Origin: Holophagaceae bacterium
Lineage (GTDB): Bacteria > Acidobacteriota > Holophagae > Holophagales > Holophagaceae
Direction of reading: 5' to 3'
Length of the DNA: 64,000 bases
NCBI GenBank assembly: GCA_016720465.1
Contig: JADKKO010000002.1
Span: 226,001 to 290,000, forward strand
The notes under the pieces are model-generated. The model made no database searches and had not been told where the DNA came from. It saw nothing but the letters and a program-made list of their open reading frames with translations. Positions 16,577 through 25,672 of the stretch are shown here, in pieces. Every line of letters begins with the position of its first letter. Positions within the stretch are counted from its first letter, which is position 1. The translations under genes and the position numbers were made by a program.

Positions 16577-16823
16577 GCCTTCCTCCTGGTTGAGTGACCG
16601 GGAAGAAGTATCAACCCTCGTGCCGTTGGTGCAAGTGCCTGTTTTCCACGACATGGGAATAAAGCAAGGAGCCGTCCTGGTGAAAATTCATGAAGGAGCG
16701 TGAAATTCCTCTCGGCCCGCCGCGAGTGCACTGAATTCGCAGCACCCCGATCCCTGCGCCTTTCCTTCTGGCTGAAAGCCGGGAACTTCTCCAAAGCCAG
16801 GCCCGGGGCAGGAGAATGGACTC

Positions 16824-19800
16824 ATGAGCTTCGCCCATCTGCACCTTCATACCGAGTATTCCCTGCTGGATGGGCTCACGCGCATTCCGGAGCTCGTGAA
16901 GAAGTGCCAGGCCTCGGGGATGTCATCCGTCGCGGTGACGGACCACGGCAACATGTTCGGCATGATGCGGCTCGTCGATGCCTGCGAGAAGACTGCGGAC
17001 GCAAATGGCAATTTGGCGGTGAAACCCATCCTGGGAAGCGAAGTTTACGTGGCTCCCCGCACCCGCTTCGACCGGAAGCTGGACGCGAAGAATTCCGATA
17101 CGTCCGAAGAGGGCCTCGAGGATTGCGTGGATCCCAGCGGCAGCCGGGACGCGGGCTACCACTTGGTCCTGCTGGCGAAAAACGCCGTGGGCTTCGCAAA
17201 CCTCAGCAAGCTCGTGTCCAAGGGTTTCACCGAAGGGTTCTACTACAAGCCGCGCATCGACAAGGAATTGCTGAAGGAGCACAGCGAGGGCCTCATCGCG
17301 CTCACCGCCTGCCTCGGGGGCGAGGTGCAGGCCCGCATCCTGCAGAACCGGCTGGACCAGGCGGAGCGCGTGGCGCGGGAATTCCGGGACATCTTCGGGG
17401 ACGATTTCTACCTGGAGATCCAGGACCAGGGCTTCGAGAAGGAACAGCAGATCATTCCCTACCAGATGGAGCTGTCCAAGAAACTGGGCATTCCTTTGGT
17501 GGCCACCAACGATGCCCACTACCTCAATCACGAAGATTCGGAACTCCACGACACGCTGCTCTGCATCGGCACCAAGACCACCAAGGCCAAGGAGAAGCGC
17601 ATGCGCTTCGCTACGGACCAGTTTTTCGTGAAGACGCCCGAGGAGATGCGCGCGGTGTTTCCGGACCATCCCGAATACCTGGAACGGACCCTGGAAATCG
17701 CCGCCAAGGTGGATCTCTTTCCCATCACGCGGAAGCCCGTGACGCCTTCCTTCCCCGTGCCCGCCGGCCACACGCTGGACAGCTACTTTGTCCAGACTGC
17801 GCGGGAATGCTTCGAGGCCCGCATCGAGAGATGCCGGCCATTCTGGGCCGCGGGAGCCTTGAAATACCCCGAAGAAAAATACCGCGAGCGGCTCGAATTC
17901 GAGATCAACACCATCCTCGGCATGGGCTTTCCGGGCTACTTCCTGCTGGTCTGGGATTTCATCGCCAAGGCCCGCGACATGGGCGTTCCGGTGGGTCCGG
18001 GACGCGGCTCGGCGGCGGGCAGCATCGTGGCCTGGGCCATGAAGATCACCGACATCGACCCCATGCAGTACGACCTGCTCTTTGAACGGTTCCTCAATCC
18101 GGAACGGGTGACCATGCCCGATGTGGATATCGATTTCTGCCGGGACGGCCGCCAGAAAGTCATCGACTACGTCACCGAGAAGTACGGCCAGGACCGGGTT
18201 TCCAACATCATCACCATCAACCAGCTCAAGACGAAGGCGGTCATCAAGGATGTGGCGCGGGTCTTCGAGAAGGACTTCAACTGGGCCAACACCCTGACCA
18301 AGCTCGTGCCCCAGGAGCCGGGCAAGCCCATCACCATGGCCGAGGCGCTCCAGAAATCCGACAAGCTGCGGGAAATGTACGACACGGATCCCGAAGTCAA
18401 GAATGTGCTCGACATTTCCGCGCGCCTTGAAGGCTTGGCGAGGAACACCGGCGTCCATGCGGCGGGCGTCATCATCGCGCCGGACGACCTCACCACCTTC
18501 GCCCCGCTCTGTGTGGACCGGGACAAGAAGGTGATGGTGCAGTACACCATGATGGAGGCCGAGCGCGCGGGCCTCTTGAAGATGGATTTCCTGGGCCTGG
18601 AAACGCTGACCCAGATCGCCAAGATCCAAAGCTATGTGGAGGCCCGCCACGGGAAGCCCGTGGACATGGAGGCCCTCCGCGCCTTCGATGACAAGAAGAC
18701 CTTCGACTTGTTCGCCAGCGGCGACACCGACGGCATCTTCCAGTTCGAATCCGGCGGCATGAAACAGCTGCTGCGGCAGCTGGGGCCCGACCGCTTCGAC
18801 GACCTCATCGCGCTCAATGCGCTATTCCGCCCGGGCCCCTTGGGCGCCGGCATGGGCGAGACCTACGTGAAGCGGCGCCACGGCGCCGAGCCCGTGACGT
18901 ACCAATTCCCGGTGCTGGAGCCCATCCTGGCTCCCACCTATGGCGTGATCCTCTACCAGGAACAGGTCATGCAGATCGCGAGCGCCATCGCGGGCTACTC
19001 CCTGGGCGAAGCCGACATGCTGCGGCGCGCCATGGGCAAGAAGGACCTCCTCAAGATGCAGAAGGAGAAGTCCAAGTTCACGGAGCAGGGCGTGGCCCGC
19101 GGCTTTGATGAGCGGAAGGTGGGGGAGATCTTCGACCTCATCGAGTATTTCGCCGGCTATGGCTTCAACAAGAGCCACAGCGCGGCCTATGCGATGGTGG
19201 CCTACGAGACCGCCTACCTGAAGGCGAACCACCCCACGGAATTCATGGCAGGGCTCCTCAGCACCAAGAGCGGCCGCACCGACGACGTGGTGAAGTACAT
19301 CCAGAACTGCCGAGAGAAGGGCATCGAGGTCCTGGGGCCGGACATCAATGTGTCGGGCCTGGACTTCACCGTGACGGGCGAGAAGCAGATCCGCTTCGGG
19401 TTCGCGGCGGTGAAGGGGCTCGGCGAAGCCGCGCTCCAGGCCATCCTGGAGGCCCGGAAGGCCGAAGGCGGCTTCAAGGATTTCTTCCACGCGCTGAAGG
19501 CCACCGATTTGTCCAAGGCCAACCGCCGCGTCTGGGAATCCCTCATCAAGGCCGGCGCCTTCGACAGCCTGGAACCCCACCGGGCCGCGCTGCTGGCGGG
19601 TCTGGCCTCCGCCATCGAATCCGCTTCCAAAGGGTCCAGCCCCGATCTCGGCATGATGAGCCTCTTCGATGAGGCCGAGATCGCAAGCTGTTCCGCGGAT
19701 TGGCACCTGCCCGAAGACATCGCCCCCATGAGCCGCCGGGAGCGGCTTGCCGCCGAGCGGGAGACCCTGGGCCTGTTCGTCAGCGGCCATCCGCTGGAGG

Positions 19801-20438
19801 AATTCGCCGATGCGGTGCGCGTGCACACCCGGGGAACGCTCGCCCAGATCGCCGAACTGGCGGTGGGCGGGCAGGTGCAGGACCGTGACGAAGTGACGGT
19901 CGCGGGCATGGTCAGCAATGTGACCTTCAAGACCAACCAGAAAGGCGAGCCCTGGGCCATACTCCAGATCGAGGATGTGACCAGCAAGCTTGAAGTGCTG
20001 CTCATGGCCGGCCTTTTCAACTCCCAAACGAAGCTCCGCAGCCGCCCTTTCGACACCTACCGCCACCTCTGCCTGCCGGACGCCCTGCTGCGCATCACCG
20101 GCGAACTGAAGATCGAGACCATCACCAGCAATGATGAGGAAGAAGAGGACCGCACGGTGCTCAAGGTGTTCGCCACCAGCCTGGAGGATCTGGAGGGCTA
20201 CCAGGGCAAAGGCTTCAGCGGCGCGGTGGTGCGCCTCCCCCCGGGCGAGTGCCCGTCCAACCTTTGGCCCCTGCTGAAGCAATACGATGGCGACCTGCCG
20301 GTGCACTTCGAATACCGGAGCGCCCAGGGGCTTGTGGCCCGGGTGAGGGCGGGAAGCGAGATCCGGCTCCGTTTCGATGCGGACCTGGCGGAACGGCTGG
20401 CGAAGGAAACCGGGTGTGGGCTGGGCTGGACGTATTGA
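16824..20438 (+). CDS. dnaE: DNA polymerase III alpha subunit
   Basis: A 1204-residue replicative polymerase. Order: PHP domain with HLHLHTEYSLLDG (residues 5-17), palm with PGRGSAAGS (about 390) and the catalytic MPDVDIDFC (about 430-438), a third active-site Asp in KMDFLGLETL (about 585), fingers and beta-binding region, tandem HhH (about 760-860), an OB-fold (about 1025-1110; VAGMVSNVTFKTNQKGEPW) and a small C-terminal domain. This is the DnaE1 type without a proofreading exonuclease. GGAG precedes the ATG. A heptad repeat (A2) starts at the base after the stop codon. Confidence 0.98.
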   Translation: MSFAHLHLHTEYSLLDGLTRIPELVKKCQASGMSSVAVTDHGNMFGMMRLVDACEKTADANGNLAVKPILGSEVYVAPRTRFDRKLDAKNSDTSEEGLEDCVDPSGSRDAGYHLVLLAKNAVGFANLSKLVSKGFTEGFYYKPRIDKELLKEHSEGLIALTACLGGEVQARILQNRLDQAERVAREFRDIFGDDFYLEIQDQGFEKEQQIIPYQMELSKKLGIPLVATNDAHYLNHEDSELHDTLLCIGTKTTKAKEKRMRFATDQFFVKTPEEMRAVFPDHPEYLERTLEIAAKVDLFPITRKPVTPSFPVPAGHTLDSYFVQTARECFEARIERCRPFWAAGALKYPEEKYRERLEFEINTILGMGFPGYFLLVWDFIAKARDMGVPVGPGRGSAAGSIVAWAMKITDIDPMQYDLLFERFLNPERVTMPDVDIDFCRDGRQKVIDYVTEKYGQDRVSNIITINQLKTKAVIKDVARVFEKDFNWANTLTKLVPQEPGKPITMAEALQKSDKLREMYDTDPEVKNVLDISARLEGLARNTGVHAAGVIIAPDDLTTFAPLCVDRDKKVMVQYTMMEAERAGLLKMDFLGLETLTQIAKIQSYVEARHGKPVDMEALRAFDDKKTFDLFASGDTDGIFQFESGGMKQLLRQLGPDRFDDLIALNALFRPGPLGAGMGETYVKRRHGAEPVTYQFPVLEPILAPTYGVILYQEQVMQIASAIAGYSLGEADMLRRAMGKKDLLKMQKEKSKFTEQGVARGFDERKVGEIFDLIEYFAGYGFNKSHSAAYAMVAYETAYLKANHPTEFMAGLLSTKSGRTDDVVKYIQNCREKGIEVLGPDINVSGLDFTVTGEKQIRFGFAAVKGLGEAALQAILEARKAEGGFKDFFHALKATDLSKANRRVWESLIKAGAFDSLEPHRAALLAGLASAIESASKGSSPDLGMMSLFDEAEIASCSADWHLPEDIAPMSRRERLAAERETLGLFVSGHPLEEFADAVRVHTRGTLAQIAELAVGGQVQDRDEVTVAGMVSNVTFKTNQKGEPWAILQIEDVTSKLEVLLMAGLFNSQTKLRSRPFDTYRHLCLPDALLRITGELKIETITSNDEEEEDRTVLKVFATSLEDLEGYQGKGFSGAVVRLPPGECPSNLWPLLKQYDGDLPVHFEYRSAQGLVARVRAGSEIRLRFDADLAERLAKETGCGLGWTY

Positions 20439-20559
20439 TGAGCTGTGAGCTATGAGCCATGAGCCATGAGCTTCTTGGGGATGCGGCCGCAGGCCGCGAC
20501 CTTACTGAAGGAGCGCCGGAGGCGCCTCCAGATTAGCTGATAGCCGATAGCTGATAGCC
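20439..20559 (+). repeat. TGAGCYA heptad repeat with two-hairpin core, copy A2
   Basis: Starts directly after the dnaE TGA with five heptads (TGAGCTG, TGAGCTA, TGAGCCA, TGAGCCA, TGAGCTT). The core has two mini-hairpins: GCGGCC-GCA-GGCCGC (20483-20497) and GCGCC-GGA-GGCGC (20513-20525). The end has heptads of the opposite type (AGCTGAT, AGCCGAT, AGCTGAT). The core is closely similar to copy A3 read on the minus strand. Confidence 0.8.
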
Positions 20560-20591
20560 CTCCGCCCATATCCCCTCCAAAGAAATACCTA

Positions 20592-20618
20592 TTGCATTTC
20601 GTTTAACCCCCGCATACT
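20592..20618 (+). promoter_or_regulatory. Weak promoter candidate for the cold-shock gene
   Basis: TTGCAT (20592-20597) and CATACT (20613-20618) with a 15-base spacer could be a sigma-70-like promoter, giving a leader of roughly 95 bases. Long structured leaders are usual for cspA-type genes. The spacer is short, so confidence is low. Confidence 0.3.
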
Positions 20619-20721
20619 GGAAAGAAGTTCGCATTCGCGGGCCCGTACGCAACAGCATCGCCTCCTTGCCTGGAAGGGACGACGCACCACCCAATCCAGG
20701 AAGAAGAAATAGGAAGCAGTC

Positions 20722-20925
20722 ATGGCACAAGGCACCGTCAAATGGTTCAACGCAGAAAAGGGCTTCGGCTTCATCACTCCTGATGAAGGCGGCGCAGACC
20801 TTTTCGTGCACCACTCCGCAATCGAAACCACGGGTTTCCGCACCCTGGATGAGAATCAGCGCGTCAGCTTCAACGTCGGCCAGGGCCAGAAGGGCCCCCA
20901 GGCCACCAACGTCCAGAAGATCTGA
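20722..20925 (+). CDS. Cold-shock domain protein (CspA family)
   Basis: A 67-residue single OB-fold protein that binds single-stranded RNA and DNA and acts as an RNA chaperone. RNP1 is KGFGFITPD (residues 13-21) and RNP2 is DLFVHHSAI (about 27-35); MAQGTVKWFNAEKG is the classic start. AGGAAG precedes the ATG. The 5' leader is about 100-140 bases, and a strong intrinsic terminator follows 30 bases after the stop, so the gene is monocistronic. Confidence 0.97.
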   Translation: MAQGTVKWFNAEKGFGFITPDEGGADLFVHHSAIETTGFRTLDENQRVSFNVGQGQKGPQATNVQKI

Positions 20926-20954
20926 AGCCAATCGGATCGTACCGTTCAAAATAG

Positions 20955-20983
20955 ATCGGCCCCTTCATCGGGGCCGATTTTTT
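20955..20983 (+). terminator. Intrinsic terminator of the cold-shock gene
   Basis: ATCGGCCCC (20955-20963), loop TTCATC, GGGGCCGAT (20970-20978), followed by a run of six T residues to 20983. A textbook Rho-independent terminator. Confidence 0.93.
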
Positions 20984-20984
20984 A

Positions 20985-21034
20985 GTGTCCGTTACGCCTT
21001 GGCCACGCTTCTCTGGCCAAGACGTTACGGACAC
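20985..21034. repeat. Long imperfect palindrome at the edge of the tandem repeat
   Basis: GTGTCCGTTACGCCTTGGCC(A) at 20985-21005 pairs with 21014-21034 over 21 bp with two mismatches and an 8-base loop. It begins one base after the cold-shock terminator's T-run. Its right arm is also the first part of the 173-base repeat unit described next. Confidence 0.65.
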
Positions 21035-21394
21035 TTATGTCGGCCAAGAGGGCCGAAGCGTTGGGTGGTACTCCGCACAGAATCGAAGATATTGCGGAAG
21101 CAGATACCGGTCACAGGCCGACGCGATGGATGGTGGACCGAGGAAAATCGAAGGCATAACGCAACAAGTAGCCGCCAGCCTTGTTCTGCCCAAGACGTTA
21201 CTGCCCCTTATGTCGGCCAAGACGTTCCAGAAGGCGGGTGGTCCTCTACGCCAAGTCGAAGTCCGTGCAGTACCCAATACCGATCACAGGCCGACGCGAT
21301 GGATGGTGGCCCGAGGCACATCGAAGGCATAAAACAACAAGTAGCAACAGACAGCGTTCCTCTGGCCAAGACGTTACGGACACTTATGTCGGCC
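21013..21394. repeat. Tandem direct repeat, period about 173-176 bases, two units plus partial third
   Basis: Unit starts are near 21013, 21186 and 21362. A 33-base stretch beginning CTGGCCAAGACGTTACGGAC occurs identically at 21013-21045 and 21362-21394. A 40-base block in the middle (21104-21143 and 21277-21316, beginning ATACCG and containing CCGACGCGATGGATGGTGG) differs at two positions. The rest is more diverged. No protein of known type is encoded; the open frame across it has no ribosome site and no similarity I recognise. This fills most of the 557-base gap 20926-21482. Confidence 0.8.
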
Positions 21395-21482
21395 TAAGAC
21401 ATCTCAAGCGACCATAACTTGGTTCCTTGATACAGAAGGTATCGGGTAAGAGGGAGATCATCTTTAACGAGCACTATTGAAA

Positions 21483-22520
21483 TTATTGGGCCTCGATCGC
21501 AGATTTTTCAGCCTTTAGGAGCATGCTTCGGATTTCAGAGTTCTTCGCCTGGCTTGAAGGGCGTTGACCGCGGAAGTTTACAGCCAGTGGATTGGCACCA
21601 GCCATTAGTAGTGCCTGGGTGATCTGAGGGAAATTCCCCCTTGCCGCGTAGTGAAGCGGAGTCTCATCAAACTTGTCCTTCACGTTGGGGTCGGCGTGTC
21701 GATGGACTACAACCAAGATAAGCCCTGCCACCGAATCAGCATATTTGGATTCAATTGTCAGGGTAGCCGCCAACCTGTGCAGTGGGTACATACCATAGTC
21801 ACCCTCCCAGCGACTCTGAAGATTGAAATTTGGTGCTCCCAGAAGAATTTGAAGAAAACATTCCGGGACCATAATCCAGCTGCTCGAACTAAGAGCCTCA
21901 AGTAAGGGGGTTCGCCCCCTTGGATCGTATTGATTGAGGTCAACCTTTTCGTCGATCAGCTTCTTTAGTGCTTCATGGTCGAGCCATGTCAAGGCACGCA
22001 TAATTCTCATGACCTGCTGATCTTCAGGTTGGATATCGGGGACATTCCGGCTTCTTAAGAGTGGGATCAGGCCATCAGATTTACGGAGATAGGCCAGTTC
22101 AATGGATGAGTATCCGTCGAGCTTACTGTGAGGATCAAGTCCTCTATCCAGAAGGGTTGACATCAGTAGTTTGTCGTTGGAGAAAATAGCCATGAACAGC
22201 TCGTCTTTATGACCTGATAATCGGGCCCCCTTAGAGAATAGGTAGCTTATGATTCCGCGGGCTTTTTCTCTTTCTGGGGCCTCTTTGGTGAAGCCAAACG
22301 TGGCGATCGCGACTGTAATGGGACGATTTTCCCCCTTGGGTGCAATATTCGGATCAGCGCCTTGCCTGATGGCGATTTGCACACCTTTCAGATCCGAATT
22401 TTCGATGGCCGACATAAGAAGGCGAGTCGCCTCTTCCGGTGGAGTCTCGCTTCCACCCACTCCGGCGAAGGAGACTATTTGGACGACAGGGAGCACTGCC
22501 ACGGCAATATGATGACGCAT
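21483..22520 (-). CDS. Exported ankyrin-repeat protein
   Basis: A 345-residue protein. The ATG at 22520, with GAGG about seven bases upstream, begins a likely signal peptide (HHIAVAVLPVVQIVSFAGVGG). Ankyrin-type repeats follow: AIENSDLKGVQIAIRQGADPN, a SKGARLSGHKDELFMAIF unit, DRGLDPHSKLDGYSSIELAYL, and the clearest one near residues 280-320 (DETPLHYAARGNFPQITQAL, then MAGANPLAVN). Such repeats mediate protein binding; the partner is unknown. Base composition is clearly more AT-rich than the neighbours and the codons differ, suggesting acquisition from elsewhere. It stands alone between a tandem repeat and a terminator. Confidence 0.85.
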   Translation of the reverse strand: MRHHIAVAVLPVVQIVSFAGVGGSETPPEEATRLLMSAIENSDLKGVQIAIRQGADPNIAPKGENRPITVAIATFGFTKEAPEREKARGIISYLFSKGARLSGHKDELFMAIFSNDKLLMSTLLDRGLDPHSKLDGYSSIELAYLRKSDGLIPLLRSRNVPDIQPEDQQVMRIMRALTWLDHEALKKLIDEKVDLNQYDPRGRTPLLEALSSSSWIMVPECFLQILLGAPNFNLQSRWEGDYGMYPLHRLAATLTIESKYADSVAGLILVVVHRHADPNVKDKFDETPLHYAARGNFPQITQALLMAGANPLAVNFRGQRPSSQAKNSEIRSMLLKAEKSAIEAQ

Positions 22521-22620
22521 GTGGGGCCTCGCTTTGACAAGCATGACAACGCTATTCTCTCACCCAACAGCGCCTTAAACGCTCCCATGCCCCTTATTCA
22601 CTTCACTCCCAACCCGTCAA

Positions 22621-22661
22621 AAAACCACCCACAGCCTGAACATCAGGCTATGGGTGGTTTT
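22621..22661 (-). terminator. Strong terminator of the coiled-coil lipoprotein gene
   Basis: The arms AAAACCACCCA-c-AGCCTG (22621-22638) and CAGGCT-a-TGGGTGGTTTT (22644-22661) pair over 17 bp with one mismatch and a five-base loop. On the minus strand the hairpin is followed by T6 (22624-22619). It lies 19 bases after the stop at 22680. T residues on the other side make it potentially bidirectional. Confidence 0.88.
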
Positions 22662-22679
22662 GCTTAGAAAGTTTGTTTT

Positions 22680-23819
22680 TTACTGCGTGACCGCGAAAGC
22701 CACTCTGTCGTCCCTCACGCGGTCCGGATCCAGGATCTTGATGGTCGCGCTGGAGCGGTCGGCGGCGTAGGAGATGGAATAGTGCTGGTCCTTGATGAGG
22801 GAGCCCGGCACCACGTTGACCTTGCCGATCTTGGTGACGCCCAGGTCCGCGGCCTTGATGAGGACGACGGGTTCCGAGGGGCCGTCCAGCAACAGGTCCT
22901 TGTCGAAGCGCATGGACTTGGCGTTGGCGCCCATGCGGTTCTTGGAGAAGAAGGGGATGACGACGACGCCATCCTGCTCGAGCTTGGCCTGCTCGCCCAC
23001 GATGTAGTGCATGGAATTGAGCTTGGCTTTCTGCCGCTCGCTGAGCGTATTCAGGGCGGCCACCTGGTCCATGAGGCCGGTCTTCTCCTGGCGCAGAGCC
23101 GTGATGTCGGCCTCAACACGCTGCTTCTCGATGTTCAGGCTGTCCAATTGCTTGGCGAGCTCCTGCCCCTTCTTGATGGCCTCGTCGCGCTCGCCCTCGG
23201 TCTTCACCTTGGCCAGCTTGATGGATTCGGTGGGCGAGAGGGGCGCGTGGCCCTGGCTCACGCTCGTGCCGTACTTCCCGTTGACGTAGAAGTGGTAGAC
23301 CTCCCAACCGGGCTCCAGCTTTTCCAGGATGTTGGCCTTGGCGACCAGATCCTTCGCCTTTTCGGCGTTCACGCCGCGGTGGCGCAGGAAGGCCATGGCC
23401 ATGGCGTAGTGGTTGTCCCCATCCTTGGCCAGCTCGGGCTTGGGCAGCAGGGCGCGCAGGCTGTTGACCTTCTTGTTGAGCTCGCTGATCTCCTGGTCCT
23501 TGTCCAGGATGGCCTGGAGCAGATCGCCGGTGCTGGTGCCCTTTTCAGCCTTCAGGCGCGTTTCCAGCAGGGCCTTCTGGTCGGGCGTCAGCTGCATGGT
23601 TTCCGGATTGGGTTTCACGTCCTTGACACCCGCCTGGGCGAGCTGTTGTTGCTGCTGCTGGCCCGCCTGCTGGACCTGGGTCTGGAGGCCCTGAGCCTGT
23701 TCGGCTTTCTGGGCCATGTCCTTCACTTGGGGGTCCTGCTTTCCGCAGGCCAGGACCAGCGTGAGCATGGCGGCCGCGAGGATCGTGCGGATCCTGGGAT
23801 TGAGGGTTTCAGGTTTCAT
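22680..23819 (-). CDS. Coiled-coil lipoprotein, paralogue of the one at 61.8 kb
   Basis: A 379-residue protein. The ATG at 23819 has GGAG upstream and begins a lipoprotein signal (AAMLTLVLACGKQ, lipobox LVLAC). A glutamine- and alanine-rich helical stretch (EQAQGLQTQVQQAGQQQQ), a second coiled coil (about 120-145) and a third (about 205-270) follow. The C-terminal ~110 residues form a globular domain ending in DRVRDDRVAFAVTQ. It aligns over its whole length with the lipoprotein at 61752, including LGVTKIGKVNVVPGSLIKD. I know no named family. Periplasmic or outer-membrane-anchored scaffold is a fair inference; function unknown. Confidence 0.75.
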   Translation of the reverse strand: MKPETLNPRIRTILAAAMLTLVLACGKQDPQVKDMAQKAEQAQGLQTQVQQAGQQQQQQLAQAGVKDVKPNPETMQLTPDQKALLETRLKAEKGTSTGDLLQAILDKDQEISELNKKVNSLRALLPKPELAKDGDNHYAMAMAFLRHRGVNAEKAKDLVAKANILEKLEPGWEVYHFYVNGKYGTSVSQGHAPLSPTESIKLAKVKTEGERDEAIKKGQELAKQLDSLNIEKQRVEADITALRQEKTGLMDQVAALNTLSERQKAKLNSMHYIVGEQAKLEQDGVVVIPFFSKNRMGANAKSMRFDKDLLLDGPSEPVVLIKAADLGVTKIGKVNVVPGSLIKDQHYSISYAADRSSATIKILDPDRVRDDRVAFAVTQ

Positions 23820-23997
23820 GGGATCTCCAAAAAAGGTGGGGGTGGCTTGAACACTTTCAAGTATGTCCATTGTCCTACATCGGTCCGGAATTACAGCAAA
23901 AAGCCCTGTTTTGGACGGATCAGCGGATCAAATGCATGGGCGAACTGGACGGAAAGATCGCTCTGACAAGGTTGTGACAGAGTGCCGACACGCCCAG

Positions 23998-24264
23998 GAG
24001 CGTGTCTTAAAATTCCCCCGTGCCGCGCTGGGAGCGCCGGGCGAGCAGGGCAAGGCAGCCGACCACGGCGTATCCGCCCATACGCCACGGAGGGTAACGC
24101 AGCCCTACGAAGGCCGCCGCCCCAGCCCGAAGGGACGGGGCCAGCCGCGCGCATCGCGGCGTCACGGGCCTTGAGCGTATGACCGATACGCCGCTGCGGC
24201 CCGTTCCTTACGCTGCATCGCGGCTGACCTCCGTCGCGGCGCGGGGGAATTTTAAGACACGCTC
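23998..24264. mobile_element. MITE-like element with 30-bp terminal inverted repeats
   Basis: A 267-base segment bounded by inverted repeats: left 23998-24027 (GAGCGTGTCTTAAAATTCCC...) and right 24235-24264. The outer 22 bases match perfectly and the 30-base arms differ at one position. The interior is GC-rich with several smaller palindromes and no transposase gene. No obvious target-site duplication is seen (flanks AG and TA). It lies in the leader of the AtuA-like gene, ending 49 bases before its ATG, within a 494-base gap (23820-24313) that holds no other gene. Confidence 0.75.
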
Positions 24265-24313
24265 TAAGACCCGGACGAATCCAAGAAACGCTAGACTGAA
24301 GCCTGGAGCCGCC

Positions 24314-25672
24314 ATGTCCAAAACCGTCCGCATCGCCAATGGCCAGGGATTCTGGGGAGACAGCATCGACGCGCCGGTGCGGCTCGTGGAGTACGGGAAG
24401 ATCGACTACTTGACGCTGGACTATCTCGCCGAAGTCACGCTTTCCATCATGCAGAAGCAGAAGCGGAAGAACCCGAGCCAAGGCTACGCCACGGATTTCG
24501 TGGACCTGATGGCGCGCACGCTGCCGATGCTCAAGCAGAAGGGCATCAAGGTCCTCGCCAATGCGGGCGGCGTGAATCCCGAGGCCTGCCGGGCGGCCAT
24601 CATGGAAGTGGCGAAAAAGCTCGGTGTCACGGGCCTCAAGATCGCCACGGTGACCGGCGACGATGTGTTGGGCCGGCTGGAGGAATTCAAAGCGAAGGGC
24701 CTGAAGCTCGCCAACATGGACACCGGCGAAGGACTCTTCGATGCGGAGCGCGACATCATCAGCGCCAATGTCTACCTGCAGACCCAAGCCATGGTGGACG
24801 CCCTGGCCACCGGCGCGGACATCGTGCTGACGGGCCGCTGCACGGATCCCGGCCTGACGCTGGCGCCGCTGATCCACGAATTCGGCTGGGCCGCCGATGA
24901 CTGGGACCGCCTCGCCGCGGGCACCATCGCGGGCCATATCCTGGAATGCGGGGCCCAGGCCACCGGCGGGAATTTCTCGCGGTGGTGGGAAGTCCCGGAT
25001 CTGTGGAAGGTCGGTTATCCCATCGCCGAGGTGAGCGAGGACGGAACCTTTGTCGTGACCAAGCCTGAAGGCAGCGGCGGCATGGTCACCGTGGACACCG
25101 TCAGCGAACAACTGGTCTACGAGATGGGGGATCCCAAGGCCTACCTCACACCGGATGTGGTGGCGGATTTCTCGAGCATCCAGCTCCGCCAGGCTGGCCC
25201 GGACCGCGTGGCCGTGAGCGGCATCAAGGGCGGTCCCCGCACGCCTTTCCTGAAGGTGAGCGGCGCCTATCTGAAGGGCTACAAGGCCACGGGCCAACTG
25301 ACCCTTTGCGGTCCGAAAGCGCTGGAGAAAGCCCAACTTTGCGCCGACATCGTCTGGAAGCGCCTGGAGGCCGCCGGCTGCGTGTACGAGCACACGGACG
25401 CCGAATACCTCGGCAGCTCCACCGTCCACAAGGGCATCGCCTTCGAGCCGCCTGAGCCCGCGGAAATCGTGCTGAGGCTCAGCGTGAAGGACAGCGACAA
25501 AAAGAAAGTCGAGCGGTTCGGCCGGGAGCTGGCGCCCCTGGTCACCGCAGGCCCAGCAGGCGTCACCGGGTTCGCCGGAGGCCGCCCCAAGGCCGCTGAG
25601 ATCGTCGCCTATTGGCCCGCGTTGATCCCGCGGGAAGAGATCACGTGGAAGGTGAGCGCGGAGGAGGTGTAG
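24314..25672 (+). CDS. AtuA/DUF1446 family protein
   Basis: A 452-residue protein of the DUF1446 family, named for AtuA of acyclic terpene utilisation. Supporting motifs: IANGQGFWGDSIDAP, IDYLTLDYLAEVTLSIM, KVLANAGGVNPEACR, DIVLTGRCTDPGL and LECGAQATGGNF. The ATG at 24314 follows GGAGCC. Family members occur in terpenoid and acyl-CoA catabolic clusters but no reaction has been firmly assigned, and no such partners are next to this gene. The C-terminal extension (about 360-452) includes SVKDSDKKKVERFGREL and GVTGFAGGRPKAAEI. It overlaps the convergent next gene by 32 bases. Confidence 0.85.
   Translation: MSKTVRIANGQGFWGDSIDAPVRLVEYGKIDYLTLDYLAEVTLSIMQKQKRKNPSQGYATDFVDLMARTLPMLKQKGIKVLANAGGVNPEACRAAIMEVAKKLGVTGLKIATVTGDDVLGRLEEFKAKGLKLANMDTGEGLFDAERDIISANVYLQTQAMVDALATGADIVLTGRCTDPGLTLAPLIHEFGWAADDWDRLAAGTIAGHILECGAQATGGNFSRWWEVPDLWKVGYPIAEVSEDGTFVVTKPEGSGGMVTVDTVSEQLVYEMGDPKAYLTPDVVADFSSIQLRQAGPDRVAVSGIKGGPRTPFLKVSGAYLKGYKATGQLTLCGPKALEKAQLCADIVWKRLEAAGCVYEHTDAEYLGSSTVHKGIAFEPPEPAEIVLRLSVKDSDKKKVERFGRELAPLVTAGPAGVTGFAGGRPKAAEIVAYWPALIPREEITWKVSAEEV

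Noticed and set aside
20666..21397. 243-codon plus-strand frame across the cold-shock gene and tandem repeat
   Set aside because: It is out of frame with csp, crosses a strong terminator and encodes only repeat-derived residues.
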